From: Peromyscus leucopus
Lineage: Eukaryota > Chordata > Mammalia > Rodentia > Cricetidae
Reading direction: 5' to 3'
NCBI RefSeq assembly: GCF_004664715.2
Contig: NC_051075.1
Coordinates: 26,964,715 to 27,028,714, forward strand
DNA length: 64,000 bases
The stretch's first letter is position 1. Every line of letters begins with the position of its first letter. Positions 12,862 through 26,573 of the stretch are shown in pieces. The translations under genes and the position numbers were made by a program. The notes beneath the pieces were generated by a model. That model saw nothing but the letters and a program-made list of their open reading frames with translations, had not been told where the DNA came from and ran no database searches.

Positions 12862-12975
12862 CTTCTACTTCTCAAAGTGTGGTCCTTGGTCCAGCAACAT
12901 TAACACCAACAACAACCCCATCTCAAACATACTAAAGAGCACTGGTTTTTTCACAAGAAACCCTAGTTTTTGTAC
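12862..12975 (+). mobile_element. MER5A-like DNA transposon fossil
   Basis: Ctcaaagtgtggtccttggt followed by ccagcaacattaacacc resembles the MER5 terminal part (hAT, pan-mammalian). Confidence 0.5.
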
Positions 12976-13341
12976 AAGTTAATACCTGAGAAGCTCTTGT
13001 CCCTATCAGCTTCTTCCGACTCTTTCCTCCTGTTGTCTTTCTAATTCACTCTAGGTCAACTGTTTTTAGTAAGATTCTCAATGACCTTTACAATGCTGAA
13101 TTACTTACTCTGCACCCTGTATTATTTTGTATCTGTAATGGTTATCACAGATGACCATGGCCTTGACCTTCTAGTATTTTCCCCACTGAGCCCCTAGTTG
13201 TTTGCATTTCCCTAGGTATATGTCTCAGAGAACACTGAATGAAGCTGAACCCCTACTTCACTTTTTCAGCAATAAAAAGAAATACTGGCACATCGTAAAT
13301 GTGCATAAACTTAAAATGCACGCTGAATAAAAAAAGCCCGT

Positions 13342-13555
13342 GGTGGGCTTGAGAGATGGTTGAGTGGTCAAGAGCACTGGTTTCTCTTGCAGAAGATCCC
13401 AGTTCAGTTCCCAGCACCTACAAGGTGGCTCATAACCTCTGTAACTGCAATTCCAGGGGATCCAACTCTCTGTTCTAAGCTCCTTGGGCACCAGGCATAC
13501 ACACAGCACACATACATACATAGGCAAGACATTCATAAACATATTTTTTTTTAAA
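13342..13555 (+). repeat. B2 SINE
   Basis: Gggcttgagagatggttgag head, B box, and t/a-rich tail. Confidence 0.7.
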
Positions 13556-13790
13556 GAAGCCAATGGCAAACACCACTTATTACTCCACTTACATGAAACA
13601 TCCAGAGGAGGCGAGTAGTATCGCCTAGGGCAGGAGGATGGGGTGAGAAAAGAGAGAGGAATGGAAAGTAACAGGTAACAGGCAGAGTCTCTCCAGAATC
13701 AGACAAATGTTCTAAATTCAATCACAGTAATGGTCATATAACTTGTGAACATACTAAAACCTCATCGAACATTTTAAATGGATACATTTC
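13556..13790 (+). mobile_element. Old L1 3' fragment, split by an LTR
   Basis: Resembles the terminal segment of old L1s. The sequence resumes at 14259 after the LTR and its duplicated target. Confidence 0.35.
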
Positions 13791-14252
13791 TGACCTGTCC
13801 AGCAGGCCAGGTTATTAGGTAAGACCCCAGGAGGCACCTCCTAAAAAACCAACGGGGGCGAGAGAGAAAGGAGACCAAGTGCGTAAAAAAGACAGAGTCA
13901 GTCTGAGTCGTGTCAAGGTCTCATTTATTGCAAGGGAAGGCAGGCTTATATATACTGGGGGATAGGAGGAATGAATAGGGGAAAAGGGAGTGATGGAAAA
14001 TTTCTGAAGAATAGGATCAGGGTGAGGTCTCTTTGGTCCAAAGCTTGTGCAACCGACATGTTCCAGGAAGTTATTCTAAAAGTTATTCTACATTTTGTGG
14101 TTTTTCTGGGAATGAGTGTTTTTGTAAGTTAGTGACGAACGAGTGTTTTTGTAAGTTAGTGACGATTATCAAGGGTGTAGTCATGCCAAATCATGACTAC
14201 ATGAAAGGCAAGAAAGGTCAAGGCGCAGTAATCCATATTTTGGTTCTCAACA
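13791..14252 (-). mobile_element. Solo LTR (ERVK-like) with 6-bp target duplication
   Basis: Plus strand reads tgacctgtcc...ctcaaca, so the minus-strand LTR is TG...CA. The flanks are catttc at 13785-13790 and 14253-14258. On the minus strand a TATATATAAG sits just before an AATAAA, a compact LTR core. A 27-bp tandem duplication lies at 14114-14165. Confidence 0.85.
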
Positions 14253-14301
14253 CATTTCATGATGTACTGTTGCAGAATATTATTTTAACTAGGCAAAGAT
14301 G

Positions 14302-14767
14302 TGTTATATTTGTTTATGCTGCATTTGATTAATTGTGAAAAGATGTATTGCTAGTACCTTGCCTGCCTAAGACACCTGATAAAGAACTGAATAGCCAATA
14401 GCTAGGCATATAAAGGACAGGCAGGGCTGGTGGGAGAGAGAATAAATAGGAGGAGAAATCTAGGCTCAGGAGAAGAGAGAAGAAGGAGAGAACGAGGGGA
14501 AAAAAGTGGCACACGCCCGGGGCCAGCCAGGCAGGCAGCTGCCAGACAGACAGACACAGAAGAAGCAGGAAAAGTAGGACATACAGAAAGAAAAGGAAAA
14601 AGCCCTGAGACAAAAAGTAGATAAAGAGAAACAGCTTAATTTAAATTAAAAGAGCTAAGCTGAAATGAGCCTAAGCTAGGCCAACCATTCATAATAAATC
14701 AGAAGTCTCCGGGTCATGGTCTGGGAGTCTCCACCATGGTTGGTAGACCAAAAGAAAGCCTGCTACA
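14302..14767 (+). mobile_element. LTR related to the GATTGGCC family
   Basis: Starts tgttatatttgtttatgctg, contains agccaatagctaggcat and gaataaataggaggagaaat, and ends gcctgctaca. No clear target duplication. Confidence 0.6.
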
Positions 14768-14980
14768 GTGTGCTATCTCAAAAACATTACTAAAACAACT
14801 AAGAAACTTTAGAATAAACTTTTTCCAAAGAACCTGTGCCTTTATAAGCCTGTCTTTTCAGAAAAAAAGTGTAACATGAGCTCCAAAGAAGACACAGCAG
14901 AGCTGTCAGCAATGTTGCCACAAAGCAGACCATGAGGGAGTGTGTCGTCTCCTAAGCTGTCAGTGTTGGTTCACACTCTA

Positions 14981-15127
<147 letters not shown>

Positions 15128-15334
15128 CTACAAAAGATTTTAATAAAATCAAATATATAACCTAACTGTCCTAGAAATCTTTTTCCTATTAACAGATCAA
15201 ATAATTTAAGAGTAAAAGAACAACTCATAATTTACAGATCATCTTGTCTCATTTAATTTCCTATAGTTTCATACAAATGATAAAATGACTTCTGAAACTT
15301 TCATTTCCAGCTAGACATGTGGTAGATATCAGAA

Positions 15335-15525
15335 ATTCCATCACTGGGGAGGCTCCAATAGGAGCATCATGGATTGCACTATATAGAAAGATTTTTGTCT
15401 GGGGGGGGTGGACTGGGGGGAAGGGAAGGGGGCAGGAAGGGAGAGAACAAGGGAATCTGTGGCTATTATGTAGAACTGAATAGTATTGTAAAATAAAAAA
15501 AAGAAAGATTCTGTCTCAAATAAAT
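15335..15525 (+). mobile_element. L1 3' end fragment
   Basis: G-rich tract, gggaatctgtggctattatg, then A-rich tail. Confidence 0.6.
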
Positions 15526-16264
<739 letters not shown>

Positions 16265-16349
16265 CTATTGGAGGAAAAGAACTCATTCAAAAAATGCAAA
16301 GGATAACAAAAAGCAGGTATATACACTCCTGTCTCAAATAAATAAATTT

Positions 16350-16514
16350 CCAGCACCACATGGCAGCTCACAACTCCCTGCGACCATAGTTCCAGAGAAT
16401 ATGACACCCTCTTCTGTCTTCCAGGGGCTCCTGCACACACAAGGTACATATGAACTCTCTCACTCTTTCTCTCCCTCCCTCCTAACCCCCTTTACACACA
16501 CACACACACACACA
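16350..16514 (+). repeat. B2 3' half with CT- and CA-rich tail
   Basis: Cagcaccacatggcagctca to the terminal CA repeats. Confidence 0.6.
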
Positions 16515-16539
16515 AATTAATGAAAAAGACATCCTTCTC

Positions 16540-17465
16540 CAAGGTCTAACCAGGGAAGTATAGTCCTCCCTCCCCCATCAAGGAAACTCCTCTTGCAGCA
16601 GAGACCATTACAGAAAATCACAAAGGATCAAAATGCAGAGTGGTAGAGTCAGTCCCAACTGACACATCTACACCACACCTCCTGCACCTGAGGCTCAGGG
16701 ATCATAGTGGAGGAGGAAGAAGAAAAATTTAATGAGCCAGAGGAACAGGAAGTTTGCTGTAAGATTGTGTCTCCTGTTGTGTGACTTGGTCTGTCTGAGG
16801 CGTCCCTGGCAGTGGGACCAGATCCATCCCTGGTGCATGAGCTGGCTTTTGGGATCCCATTCCCTATGATGGGACACCTAGCTCAGTCTTGGTGCAGGGG
16901 GGAGGGGCTTGGACCTGCCTCAACTGAATGTACTAGGCCTTGCTGACTCCCCATGGGGGGCCTTACCCTTTTGAAGGAGGAGGTATTCTAGGCGGAGGAA
17001 TGGGAGGAGGGATGAGAGGGGGGAATCTGTGGATGGTATGTAAAATGAATTCAAAAATTTAAGTTAAAAAATATATAAAATCTTTTTAAGAAGATTGTGT
17101 CTCCTAGAAATGTCAGAGAAGCTACACCCAAGGAAGTCTCATCAACATGGCTGTCTAAACACGTCCTGAGCAAGGGAGACACCAACAGACATGTTAACAT
17201 AGGGCGGGAAAAGCCCACATGGCCTCAATCATATACAAACAACTACAGGCAACTAGAGAATTCTGAGAGTGGAAAAAAGTCTTCCCCAGGAAGAACACAC
17301 CAACTGGTTACCCAATAACCAATGGTCAGCTCGGAGAACACACATCACAGGGAAAAAATAGGCTTGAATCTGGAAGAAACTGGGGGGCACTTGGGAGAGT
17401 TTCAAGGCAGAGAGGGGAGAAAGGGAAATGATGTAATTATACTGTAATTTTTAAAAAATTAAAGA
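16540..17465 (+). mobile_element. L1 3' UTR (older), interrupted by a second L1 end
   Basis: Tcccccatcaaggaaactcc through caaccatcaggc-like text continues after 17105 (tagaaatgtcagagaagcta) to an A-rich end. The interruption is the next entry. Confidence 0.65.
16776..17090 (+). mobile_element. 5'-truncated L1 insertion with 15-bp target duplication
   Basis: Aagattgtgtctcct occurs exactly at 16761-16775 and again at 17091-17105. The insert is an L1 3' end (ccctggcagtgggaccag; tgtggatggtatgtaaaatg). Confidence 0.85.
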
Positions 17466-17475
17466 ATTATTTAAA

Positions 17476-17623
17476 GCTGGGTGATGTTGGCCTACACCCT
17501 TAATCCCATACCCTCAGAGGCAGAAGCAGGCAGATCTCTGGGAGTTCAAGGCCAGCCTAGTCTACAAAGCTAGTTCCAGGACAGCCAGGGCTGTTTCACA
17601 GAGAAACCCTGTCTTGAAAAACC

Positions 17624-17659
<36 letters not shown>

Positions 17660-17680
17660 GAGGAGGAGGAGAAGAAGATT
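17476..17680 (+). repeat. B1 SINE with (TAA)n and (GAG)n tail
   Basis: B1 body to 17622, then about 12 TAA units and GAG/GAA units. Confidence 0.8.
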
Positions 17681-17823
17681 TTTAATTTATTTAAAATAGA
17701 AAAATATATTACAATAGATACCAATGAAATTCATGTAGTCATTTGGACATCTTAACCTTTATTCTACAAAATGGACGAATTTGTAGTTTCGTATGATGTA
17801 TCACAATTAAATCAAGAGGAAAT

Positions 17824-18072
17824 ACAGTAATGAGTTTGTGATAGTCTCCATTAGAAAAGATCCCACAGACTCAGGCATTTGAATATTTGCTCTGAAGCTG
17901 GTAGTGCTGTCTGGGGAGGCTATGTGGATTTGCAACCTTGCTAAAGAAATGTATCTTTAGAAGCTCACAGCTTAGTACTCTTGGCCAGTTCACTCTCTCT
18001 GCTTGTAACTGAATATGTGATCTCTCAGTTTCCTGCTCTGGCTGCCTGCTGCCATTCATCCTCAGTCATTAT

Positions 18073-18131
<59 letters not shown>

Positions 18132-18165
18132 AATAATAAGATAAAATAAACTCTTCTGTTAAAAA
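17824..18165 (+). mobile_element. MaLR-like LTR containing a (CT)n tract
   Basis: Ctggtagtgctgtctgggga, tctctcagtttcctgctctg and a terminal aaataaactcttctgtt are LTR-like. A CT tract of about 29 units occupies 18072-18129. Confidence 0.5.
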
Positions 18166-18176
18166 AAAAAAAAAAG

Positions 18177-18735
18177 GAGCCAGACATGGGAGCTGTGCTG
18201 GCTAGTTTTTACATGAACTTGAAACAAGCTACTGATGACTAATTTGAGAATTGCCTCCATAAGATCTGGCTGTAGGCAAGCCTGTAGAGAATTTTCCTAA
18301 TTAGTGATTGATGTGGAAGGGACCAGCCCACTGTGGGTAGGGATACCCCTGGGCTGGTGGTCCTGGGTTCTATAAGAAAGGCTGAGCAAGCCATGAGGGG
18401 CAAGCCAGTAAGTAGCACCCCTCCATGACCTCTGCATCAGCTCCTGCTTCCAGGTTCCTGCCCTGCTTGAGTTTCTGCCCTCACTGCTTTTGATAATAAA
18501 CTGTTATATGGAACTGTGAGTGAAATAAACCCTTTCCTCCTCAAGTTGCTCTTGGTCATGGTGTTTCACTACAGCAATAATAACCCTAACTAGGATAGTA
18601 GCGCACATCTTTAATACCAGAACTGAGGAGGCAGAGGCAGGCAGATCTCTATGACATACTTTTCCAGGCCAACCAGCACAACACAGTGAAACCTTGTCTC
18701 AAAAAAACAAAAAAAAAAAAAAAAAAAAAAGAAGG
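18177..18735 (+). repeat. B1 SINE split by a MaLR insertion
   Basis: B1 head agccagacatggg (18177-18193) and body from 18598 (gtagcgcacatctttaatac) with a poly-A tail. Confidence 0.7.
18194..18597 (+). mobile_element. MaLR (ORR1-like) LTR inside a B1
   Basis: Tgtgctggctagtttttaca to taaccctaactaggata. The flanks ggagc (18189-18193) and gtagc (18598-18602) fit a 5-bp duplication with one change. Confidence 0.65.
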
Positions 18736-18957
18736 AAGGAAAACTAATAAATATAATCTAAGAAAGTGCTCTACAGGAATAAATCACATGGGCCCAACAG
18801 GTATGAGAACAAATTAACTACAACAATCATCCTAATACATTTCAAGAATAAAGAAAGATTACAAATTGAACACCACCAGCCAGCGATGCAGTCAATCTCA
18901 ATCTCCCCTCTTTAGTGAAGCTTCCACAACCAATCGTGGGGTGCGGGGGGAGGGGGG

Positions 18958-19182
18958 CCTGGAGAGATGGCTCAGTGATAAAAGCACTTGCTGTTCTCAA
19001 AGAAGACCCAGGCTTGGTTCTCAGCACCCACCAGCAGTTCACAATCATCTCTAACTCCAGTTCCAGGGAACCAATGCCTTCTGACCTCCACGGGCATCCA
19101 GGCATGCACAGGGTGTACAGATATACATGCAGACAAAACACTCATATACTAAATAAAAACAAATTAATCTTTTAAAAAAAAT
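18958..19182 (+). repeat. B2 SINE
   Basis: Ggagagatggctcagtgata head; tail with aaataaaaac. Confidence 0.75.
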
Positions 19183-19194
19183 CAGATAAATCCA

Positions 19195-20664
19195 ATTACT
19201 CTGAACCTGATAGAAGAGAAAGTAGGAATGACTCTGAGATACCACCTTACACCTGTCAGAATAGCTAAGATCAAAAACACTAAAGACAGCTTATGCTGGA
19301 GAGGATGTGGAGCAAGGGGAACTCTCCTCCACTGCTGATGGGAATACAAGCTTGTACAGCCACTTCAAAAGTCAATATGGCGCTTTCTTAGAAAATTGGG
19401 AATCAATCTCCCCCAAGACCCAGCTATACCACAGCATATTCCTAAGGAATGCTCAATCATACCACACAGGCACTTGCTCAGCTATGTTCATAGCAGCATT
19501 GTTTGTAATAGCCAGAACCTGGAAACAACCTAGATACCCTTCAACTGAAGATTGGATAAATAAAATGTGGTACATATACACAATGGAATACTACTCAGCA
19601 GAGAAAAACAATGACATCATGAGGTTTGCAGGCAAATGGATGGATCTAGAAAAATTCATCCTGAGTAAGGTAGCCCAGACTCAGAAAGACAAACATGGTA
19701 TGTACTCACTCATAAGAGGATGCTAGATGTAAAACAAAGATGACTAGACTGCTACTCACAACTCCAGGGAGGCTACCTAGAAAACAGGACCCTAATAAAG
19801 ACATAGGGATTGCCCAATGACAGAGAAATGGATGAGATCTATATGAACAACCTGGACATGAGTGGGGGTAATGAAAGGCAAGGGTCGAGGGAAAGAGAGC
19901 TTAGGGGAGCGGGAGATCCCAGCTGGATCAAGAACACAGAGGGAGAACAAGGAATAAGAGAACATAATAAGTGAAGACCACATGAGATTAGGAAGAAGCA
20001 AAGTGCTAGAGAGGTCCCCAGAAATCCACAAAGATACCTACACAATAGACTACTGGCAATGGTTGAAAGAAAGCCAGAACTGACCTACTCTGGTGATAGG
20101 ATGGCCAAACACCCTAACTGTCGTGCCAGAAACCCCATCCAATGACTGAGGGAAGTAGATGCCAAGGTCCACAGCCAGGCCCCAGGTAGAGCTCTAGGAG
20201 TCCAATTGGTGAGAAAGAGGGTTTATATGAGCAAGAATTGATGAGACCAAGATTGGTAAAAAGCACAGGGACAAATAGCCAAACTAATGGAAACACATGA
20301 ACTATGAACCAATAGCTGAGGAGCCCCCAACTGGATCAGGCCCTCTGGATAAGTGAGATAGTTGATTGGCTTGAACTGTTTGGGAGGCACCCAGGCAGTG
20401 GGACTGGGACCTGTCCTTAGTGCATGAGCTGGCTGTTTGGAACCTGGGTCTTATGCAGACACTTCGCTCAGCCTGGGAGGAGGGGACTGGACCTGCCTGG
20501 ACTGAATCTACCAGGTTGAGCTGAATCCCCAGGGGAGTCTATGCCCTGGAGGAGATGGAAATTGGAGGGTGGGCTGGGGGGAAGGCAGTGGGGGGGAGGG
20601 GGGAAGGACAGGGGAATTCATGGCTGATATGTAAAATTAAATTAAATTATAAAATAAAAAAATT
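19195..20664 (+). mobile_element. 5'-truncated L1: end of ORF2 plus 3' UTR
   Basis: 19200-19726 encodes the C-terminal part of L1 ORF2p, with one frame still open for 139 codons (19307-19726; MWYIYTMEYYSAEKNNDIMRF and KHGMYSL). The 3' UTR follows with gggggg tracts and a short A-rich end near 20640-20660. No reverse transcriptase or endonuclease part is present, so it is immobile. Confidence 0.85.
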
Positions 20665-20848
20665 CAGGGTGGAGAGATGACTTACCAGAAGAACCAAGTC
20701 TGATTCCCAGCATCTATGTCAGGTGGCTCACAAAGACCCATAACTCCAGCTCTGCCTCTGACCTCTGAGGGCACTTATACTCAGACGCACACACATGCAC
20801 ACAGACACACACACGGAATTTAAAATAATAAAAATAAATTCCTTTTTA
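20665..20848 (+). repeat. B2 SINE, internally deleted
   Basis: Ggtggagagatgacttacca, then the 3' half with CA-rich end. Confidence 0.6.
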
Positions 20849-21291
20849 AAATCATATGGACTGGATTTGGAGTTTCTCGATGGCTGAACTCATGCTGCTT
20901 TCTAATGTGTGGTGTGCAGAGGGGACATGCCCTTTCATGTTGCAACTGTATGCATTTCTCCTATCAGGTTGTGTCTTTTGTAACACTCTATAAGTAAAGG
21001 GTTTCCCTAAGTTCTCTGAGCCAGCCACTATAGCAAATTAATCCAACCTATAGATACCCAACATATAGACAGAAGTACAAGTAATAACCTACTACTTTAG
21101 CTGGAATTTGAAGTGAACAGCCTGTTCATGGAAACGAGCCCTTAATCTGTGAGAACGAATGCTACTTCTAGTAAACAGTGTCAAAATTGAATTGATAGAA
21201 CACACAGCTGTTTTTGCCACAGAATTGCCTGAAATGTGGAGTTTTAAAAAAAAAAGATATTGTACACCAATTCCTGAATGAGAAGAGAAGA

Positions 21292-21395
21292 GCCACACAT
21301 GGTGGTGCACAGCGATAGTCCTACATTCAGAGGTCTAAGGTCGGAGGACGGCCGTCAGTTCAGGTTCAGCACTAATTGTATTATATAGTGAGACA
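21292..21395 (+). repeat. B1 fragment
   Basis: Gccacacatggtggtgcaca start only. Confidence 0.45.
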
Positions 21396-21580
21396 GAAGA
21401 AAAGGAGGAGAAATATGAAAGTGGAGCAAGGAAGAAAAAGATAAAAAGAAATAAGAAAGGAGGAAAAAATAGACCCTTACACCAACCACCACCACAGTGT
21501 TTGGCTCAACATCTTTACTATTCCACATGTGCACACACATACTCATGTGTGCAAACACACACAAGGACTCTTACATTTCA

Positions 21581-21778
<198 letters not shown>

Positions 21779-21904
21779 TTATAAAGGTGATATTGCAAGA
21801 ACTTTTCTTAAAAACAGAAAAAAACTATTTGATACACAATAGACCAAGAGTTCACAATCTTCTGTGTGCAGCAGAACGCACTGGAGTGTTTCTTTGGAAG
21901 CAGC

Positions 21905-21978
21905 TTGCTATTGGAGATGTAGCTCAGTCAGTAGAGGACTTATCTAGCAGGTCTGAGAGCCTAGGCTGGATCCCCAGC

Positions 21979-22027
<49 letters not shown>
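21905..22027 (+). repeat. ID SINE with (CA)n tail
   Basis: Ggagatgtagctcagtcagt and B box ggctggatcccc, then about 23 CA units. It is 155 bp from the residue 228-276 exon. Confidence 0.7.
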
Positions 22028-22029
<2 letters not shown>

Positions 22030-22097
22030 ACTCCAAGGCGTGGGGGAAAGAGCAGATAGGAAGAGAAGGAGGCAAGAGGAGAAGCGAGAAAGAAATA

Positions 22098-22220
22098 AGT
22101 CAGGCATGGTAGTACACGCTTGCAATTCCAGCACTAAGGTGGACGTAGGAGAATCAAGAGCTCAAGGTCACCAAACCAAGTCTAAGTCCAACCTGGTTAT
22201 AGGAGACTGTCTCCCCAGAA
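22098..22220 (+). repeat. B1 SINE
   Basis: Gtcaggcatggtagtacacg head. Confidence 0.6.
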
Positions 22221-22229
22221 AGAAAGGGA

Positions 22230-22728
22230 GATGGCTATTACTGGGCCCCATACTATAGTCTGTTTATCACTCTAGTCATAGTGCTGCTACCAACCAAGGA
22301 ATCAATACAACTGTTACCAATTTCTTTTAAAGTATTAAGGTTATCAACATAATTAGAAGATATATCAATGAATCAATCAGTTTTATTAACAGCACCTCTG
22401 ATCAGAAGGTTAAAGCTACCTGTAAAAAGAAAATTATAAGCTTTTGAGGCCCTATTTTTGCATAGCCACCCTCAAACCACATAAAGGTTTTATGAACTTA
22501 AAAATAAAAAGAAACATATCAAAACTAAACTCCTAATATCATAATGATTGAAAAAAGTGCCTCAAAAAACTATAGCTTGTTTTTTACAACTATATACTAC
22601 TGTAATTTATTTATATCCCTAACATTACTAAATATTATACTATCACCTAATACCTTTATCCAAGTTGAGGACATGATATGTTTAAGTACCTGCTTGAATT
22701 ATAGAATTCTGTTTGCCATATTAATTAC
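22230..22728. other. Unique-looking AT-rich intron
   Basis: No exon or repeat recognised. Confidence 0.4.
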
Positions 22729-22808
22729 CTATTAGAAGGAGGTGGCAGCTGGACCTGAGGCCCACGTGTAGCTTGAGTAACAGGTACTTTAGAGAGCTCC
22801 AGCCTTTC
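22729..22808 (-). CDS. Sec23a: SEC23A-like exon, residues 202-227 plus 2 bases
   Basis: 80 bp encoding [18 protein letters not shown] then VQLPPPSN, ending AG for Arg228. This is the proline-rich loop that differs between SEC23A and SEC23[12 protein letters not shown] is the A form. Acceptor TTTACAG, donor GTAATT. Met203Arg, Gly205Glu and Gln222Leu are changes from the recalled sequence; the first two alter the MLGL motif shared by both paralogues. Confidence 0.94.
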
Positions 22809-23263
22809 CTGTAAAGAGATTATTACAGTGAGATCACAATATTTGTCAACTTCTTAAGATGTTCAAGGTGCTCTGCTACAAATTAGGAACACAAAATGAG
22901 CATAAGGTCTCTTTCCCCAGAAAGCAAACAGTCTAGCTGTGGAAACTGAGCTCTCTCAGTAGCAATTCACCAGGAGAGAGCAAATACAAGGTCTGATGGA
23001 GTGAAAAGGATGCTAATTTAGAAGTACTTCTTATCTAATGCAGCCAAAATGCATTAATGATTAACTTAAATGTCTTTCTTCTTAGCTTATATGCATTCAT
23101 CCTTTTCAGCAACTATTGCCTTAAACACCTACTCTGTAGCAGGGATACAGTGGTTTAAAAAAATACTCACTGCTCGCATGGTAGTTAAAATCTAGAAGAA
23201 AGGAACGAAGTTATCTAATAAAGCAGTGTAAAATCATAACTGCAGCACTATGAAGCAGTACAT

Positions 23264-23443
23264 CTAGGACTGGAGAGATGGCTCAGCTGTTCAGAGGCTT
23301 GCAGCTCTTGCAGAAGACCAGGGTTTGATCCAGCACCTCTATCAGGTGGCCCACATATTAGCCTACCAGCCGTTATCAGCCTATAACTCTAGAGAATCCA
23401 ATGCCGCCTTCTACCTCTGCAAATACCTGCACTCCTGTGCCTG

Positions 23444-23494
<51 letters not shown>
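23264..23494 (+). repeat. B2 SINE with (CA)n tail
   Basis: Gactggagagatggctcagc head; CA repeat 23450-23494. Confidence 0.75.
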
Positions 23495-23496
<2 letters not shown>

Positions 23497-23523
23497 TTTT
23501 AAATTAAAAAAAAATCTTTTTTA

Positions 23524-23645
23524 GCCGGGCAGTGGTGTACACCTTTAATCCCAGCACTCAGAGGCAGATGGAACTCTGCGAGTTTGAGGCCAGAGCTAGC
23601 TCTAGGACAGGCAAGGCTACACAAACAAAAAAAAAACAAACAACA
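23524..23645 (+). repeat. B1 SINE, internally shortened
   Basis: Gccgggcagtggtgtacacc start, caaggctacacaaac end. Confidence 0.75.
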
Positions 23646-23727
23646 AATCAAACATTTAGAGGTATAATCTATTTTATTGTCATGACACTCCTGAAAAGCA
23701 GACATCGTTATCACAGGTTATATATCT

Positions 23728-24130
23728 AATCCAAAAACTCAAACCTGAAATGCTCCAAAACCTGCAAGCTTTAAGTGTCATCTGGATGCCACAATAGAAA
23801 ATTCCACACGTGACTTCACATGATGCACTAGAGTCAAAATACAGATGTACTAAACATATTCTATACAGTTATGTTCAGGCTGTGTCTATAAGCATATACA
23901 CATTAAACATCACTTATTTTAGCTTGCACTTGGGTGTCATCCCCAAAATATCTCTTTATAGACAGTGTTATGCCATAGAATGACATCTCAGTCAATAATG
24001 GGCCACACACAATGATGAGTCCCTAAGATTACATCACCTATTGTACCATAGCTGCTTAGCTGATATAAGTACTCTATGTTCACACCATGATGAAAATGGC
24101 TAATGATACATTTCTCAGAATGTATCCCAT
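23728..24130. mobile_element. Ancient mammalian repeat fragments (DNA-transposon type)
   Basis: Aacctgaaatgctccaaaac and agaaaattccacacgtgact, then ctcagtcaataatgggccac and catttctcagaatgtatccc, match old pan-mammalian consensus text I recall. I do not assign a family name. Confidence 0.4.
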
Positions 24131-24146
24131 CTTCCCATACCCATGT

Positions 24147-24326
<180 letters not shown>

Positions 24327-24913
24327 AGTACACATGAGGCAGAAGCAGGGCAATCTCTGGATTGGAGACAAACTTGGTCTTCATGGAGTTCCAAAACTTC
24401 TAAAACCCCAAACACATCTGTTTCTAAGTATTTTAGATAAGGAATACTCAACCTATACCAATTCTCCTGCTTCTTGAAAATAAATGATCCTCCTTTCCAA
24501 GTCACTCTGAAAGGAAGCCCACACCCTCTGAAGCCTCACTTTGCTCATCTCTTGCCTTCACTCATCCTCTTCAGTCTCCTTCCCTTCCGAGTGTAGACCC
24601 TCAACCACTTCTCAAAATATCGTTACCAATTCCCAAACTGTCTCCTTCCTTATCTTCAACAAACCTAAGACAAGAACAAACTTCAGAGCCAGGCACAATG
24701 ACACCACCCTGTGCCCTGCACTCAGGAGGCTAAGGTAGAGACCAGTAAAATACCCCCAGTCACTTCAAATTGTAAAGATACAGTTAAAAGTAGATAGTTT
24801 TAGGCAAAGGAGACAGTGTAGTTAGGAAAGTGTTTATGATTTAGTAAAATAATTGCCTCAAAAGCATGAAGACCTCAGTTCAACCCCATAATACATTTAA
24901 AAAAAATCAGGGT

Positions 24914-25222
24914 GAGCCGGGCAGTGGTGGCACAAGCCTTTAATCCCAGCACTCGGGAGGCAGAGGCAGGTATATCTCTGTGAATTTGAGGCCAGCCTGG
25001 TCTACAGAGCAAGTTCCAGAACAGGCACCAAAACTACACAGAGAAACCCTGTCTCAAACAAACAAACAAAAAAAAATATCTGGGTTTAATGGTGTAAACT
25101 TGTAATCTACTACTTGAGTGATAGAGACTGGCAGATGGTACCTGAGGCTTAATGGCCACCCAGCCTCACCTAATCATCAAGCTCCAGGCCAATGAGAGAG
25201 CCTGTCTTAAAAATAAACAAAA
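24914..25222 (+). repeat. Two consecutive B1 SINEs
   Basis: 24914-25075 is near consensus (gccgggcagtggtggcacaa). 25078-25222 is an older copy. Confidence 0.75.
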
Positions 25223-25281
25223 GACAAAAATAAAGTAGAGTGTGTTTGATGAATAACAATGCCTTAGGTTGTCCTAAAGCC

Positions 25282-25284
<3 letters not shown>

Positions 25285-25321
<37 letters not shown>
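25285..25321 (+). repeat. (CA)n microsatellite
   Basis: About 18 units. Confidence 0.95.
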
Positions 25322-25322
<1 letters not shown>

Positions 25323-25602
25323 CTGCACATACACAGTCATTAACTAAACAATGCACACAGTGAAATCCTAATTAGGAGCATACACTGAAATTCTAATAAA
25401 GCCATTACAGAAATGAAGCAGGTTATATATGTGGTCACGAAGAGATATAAAGACACACTATGAAAAGTAGAAAGTCTTCCATTTGGATGACAGCTAAATT
25501 ACACAAGAAACATAACTGATGTTACTACTAAAGCTAAAGCCTTGTCATAATGCAATCATAACAAAGTGAACTCACCATGGTTTTTAAAAGTACATGCATC
25601 TA

Positions 25603-26130
<528 letters not shown>

Positions 26131-26317
26131 TTATAAAGGTATTAGCATTGTATAACAATATTCAAGACAGTCAACCAAGAACTAATTAAAACTGAAAACA
26201 GTGAAATATTAATATGTGCATGCAGTGGAATTCTAATAGAACCATTATAGAAATGAAACAGGTAATATCCGTGATCCTGGAGAGAGCTAAGACATAGCAC
26301 TGAGTGAAAAAGGAAGT

Positions 26318-26573
26318 GTAAAGGGCTGACAGGGTGACTCTGCATGTAAAAACACTGTGGCACAAGCCTGAGGACCTGAGTCCATCCCAAAACCCACAGT
26401 GGAAGGAGAATACTGACTTCGGAAAACTCTCTTCTGACCTCCAAACACACACACACACACACACACAGAGACATAGACACAGACACACACACACACACAC
26501 ACACACATAGACATAGACACAGACACACACACAAACATAGACATAGACACACACACACACATAGACACACACA
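26318..26573 (+). repeat. B3-type SINE with compound (CA)n/(CAGACATAGA) tail
   Basis: SINE body to 26443, then CA runs interspersed with agacatagacacagac units to 26573. Confidence 0.7.

Noticed and set aside
19307..19726. 139-codon frame as a host gene
   Set aside because: It is the C-terminus of L1 ORF2p in a truncated element.
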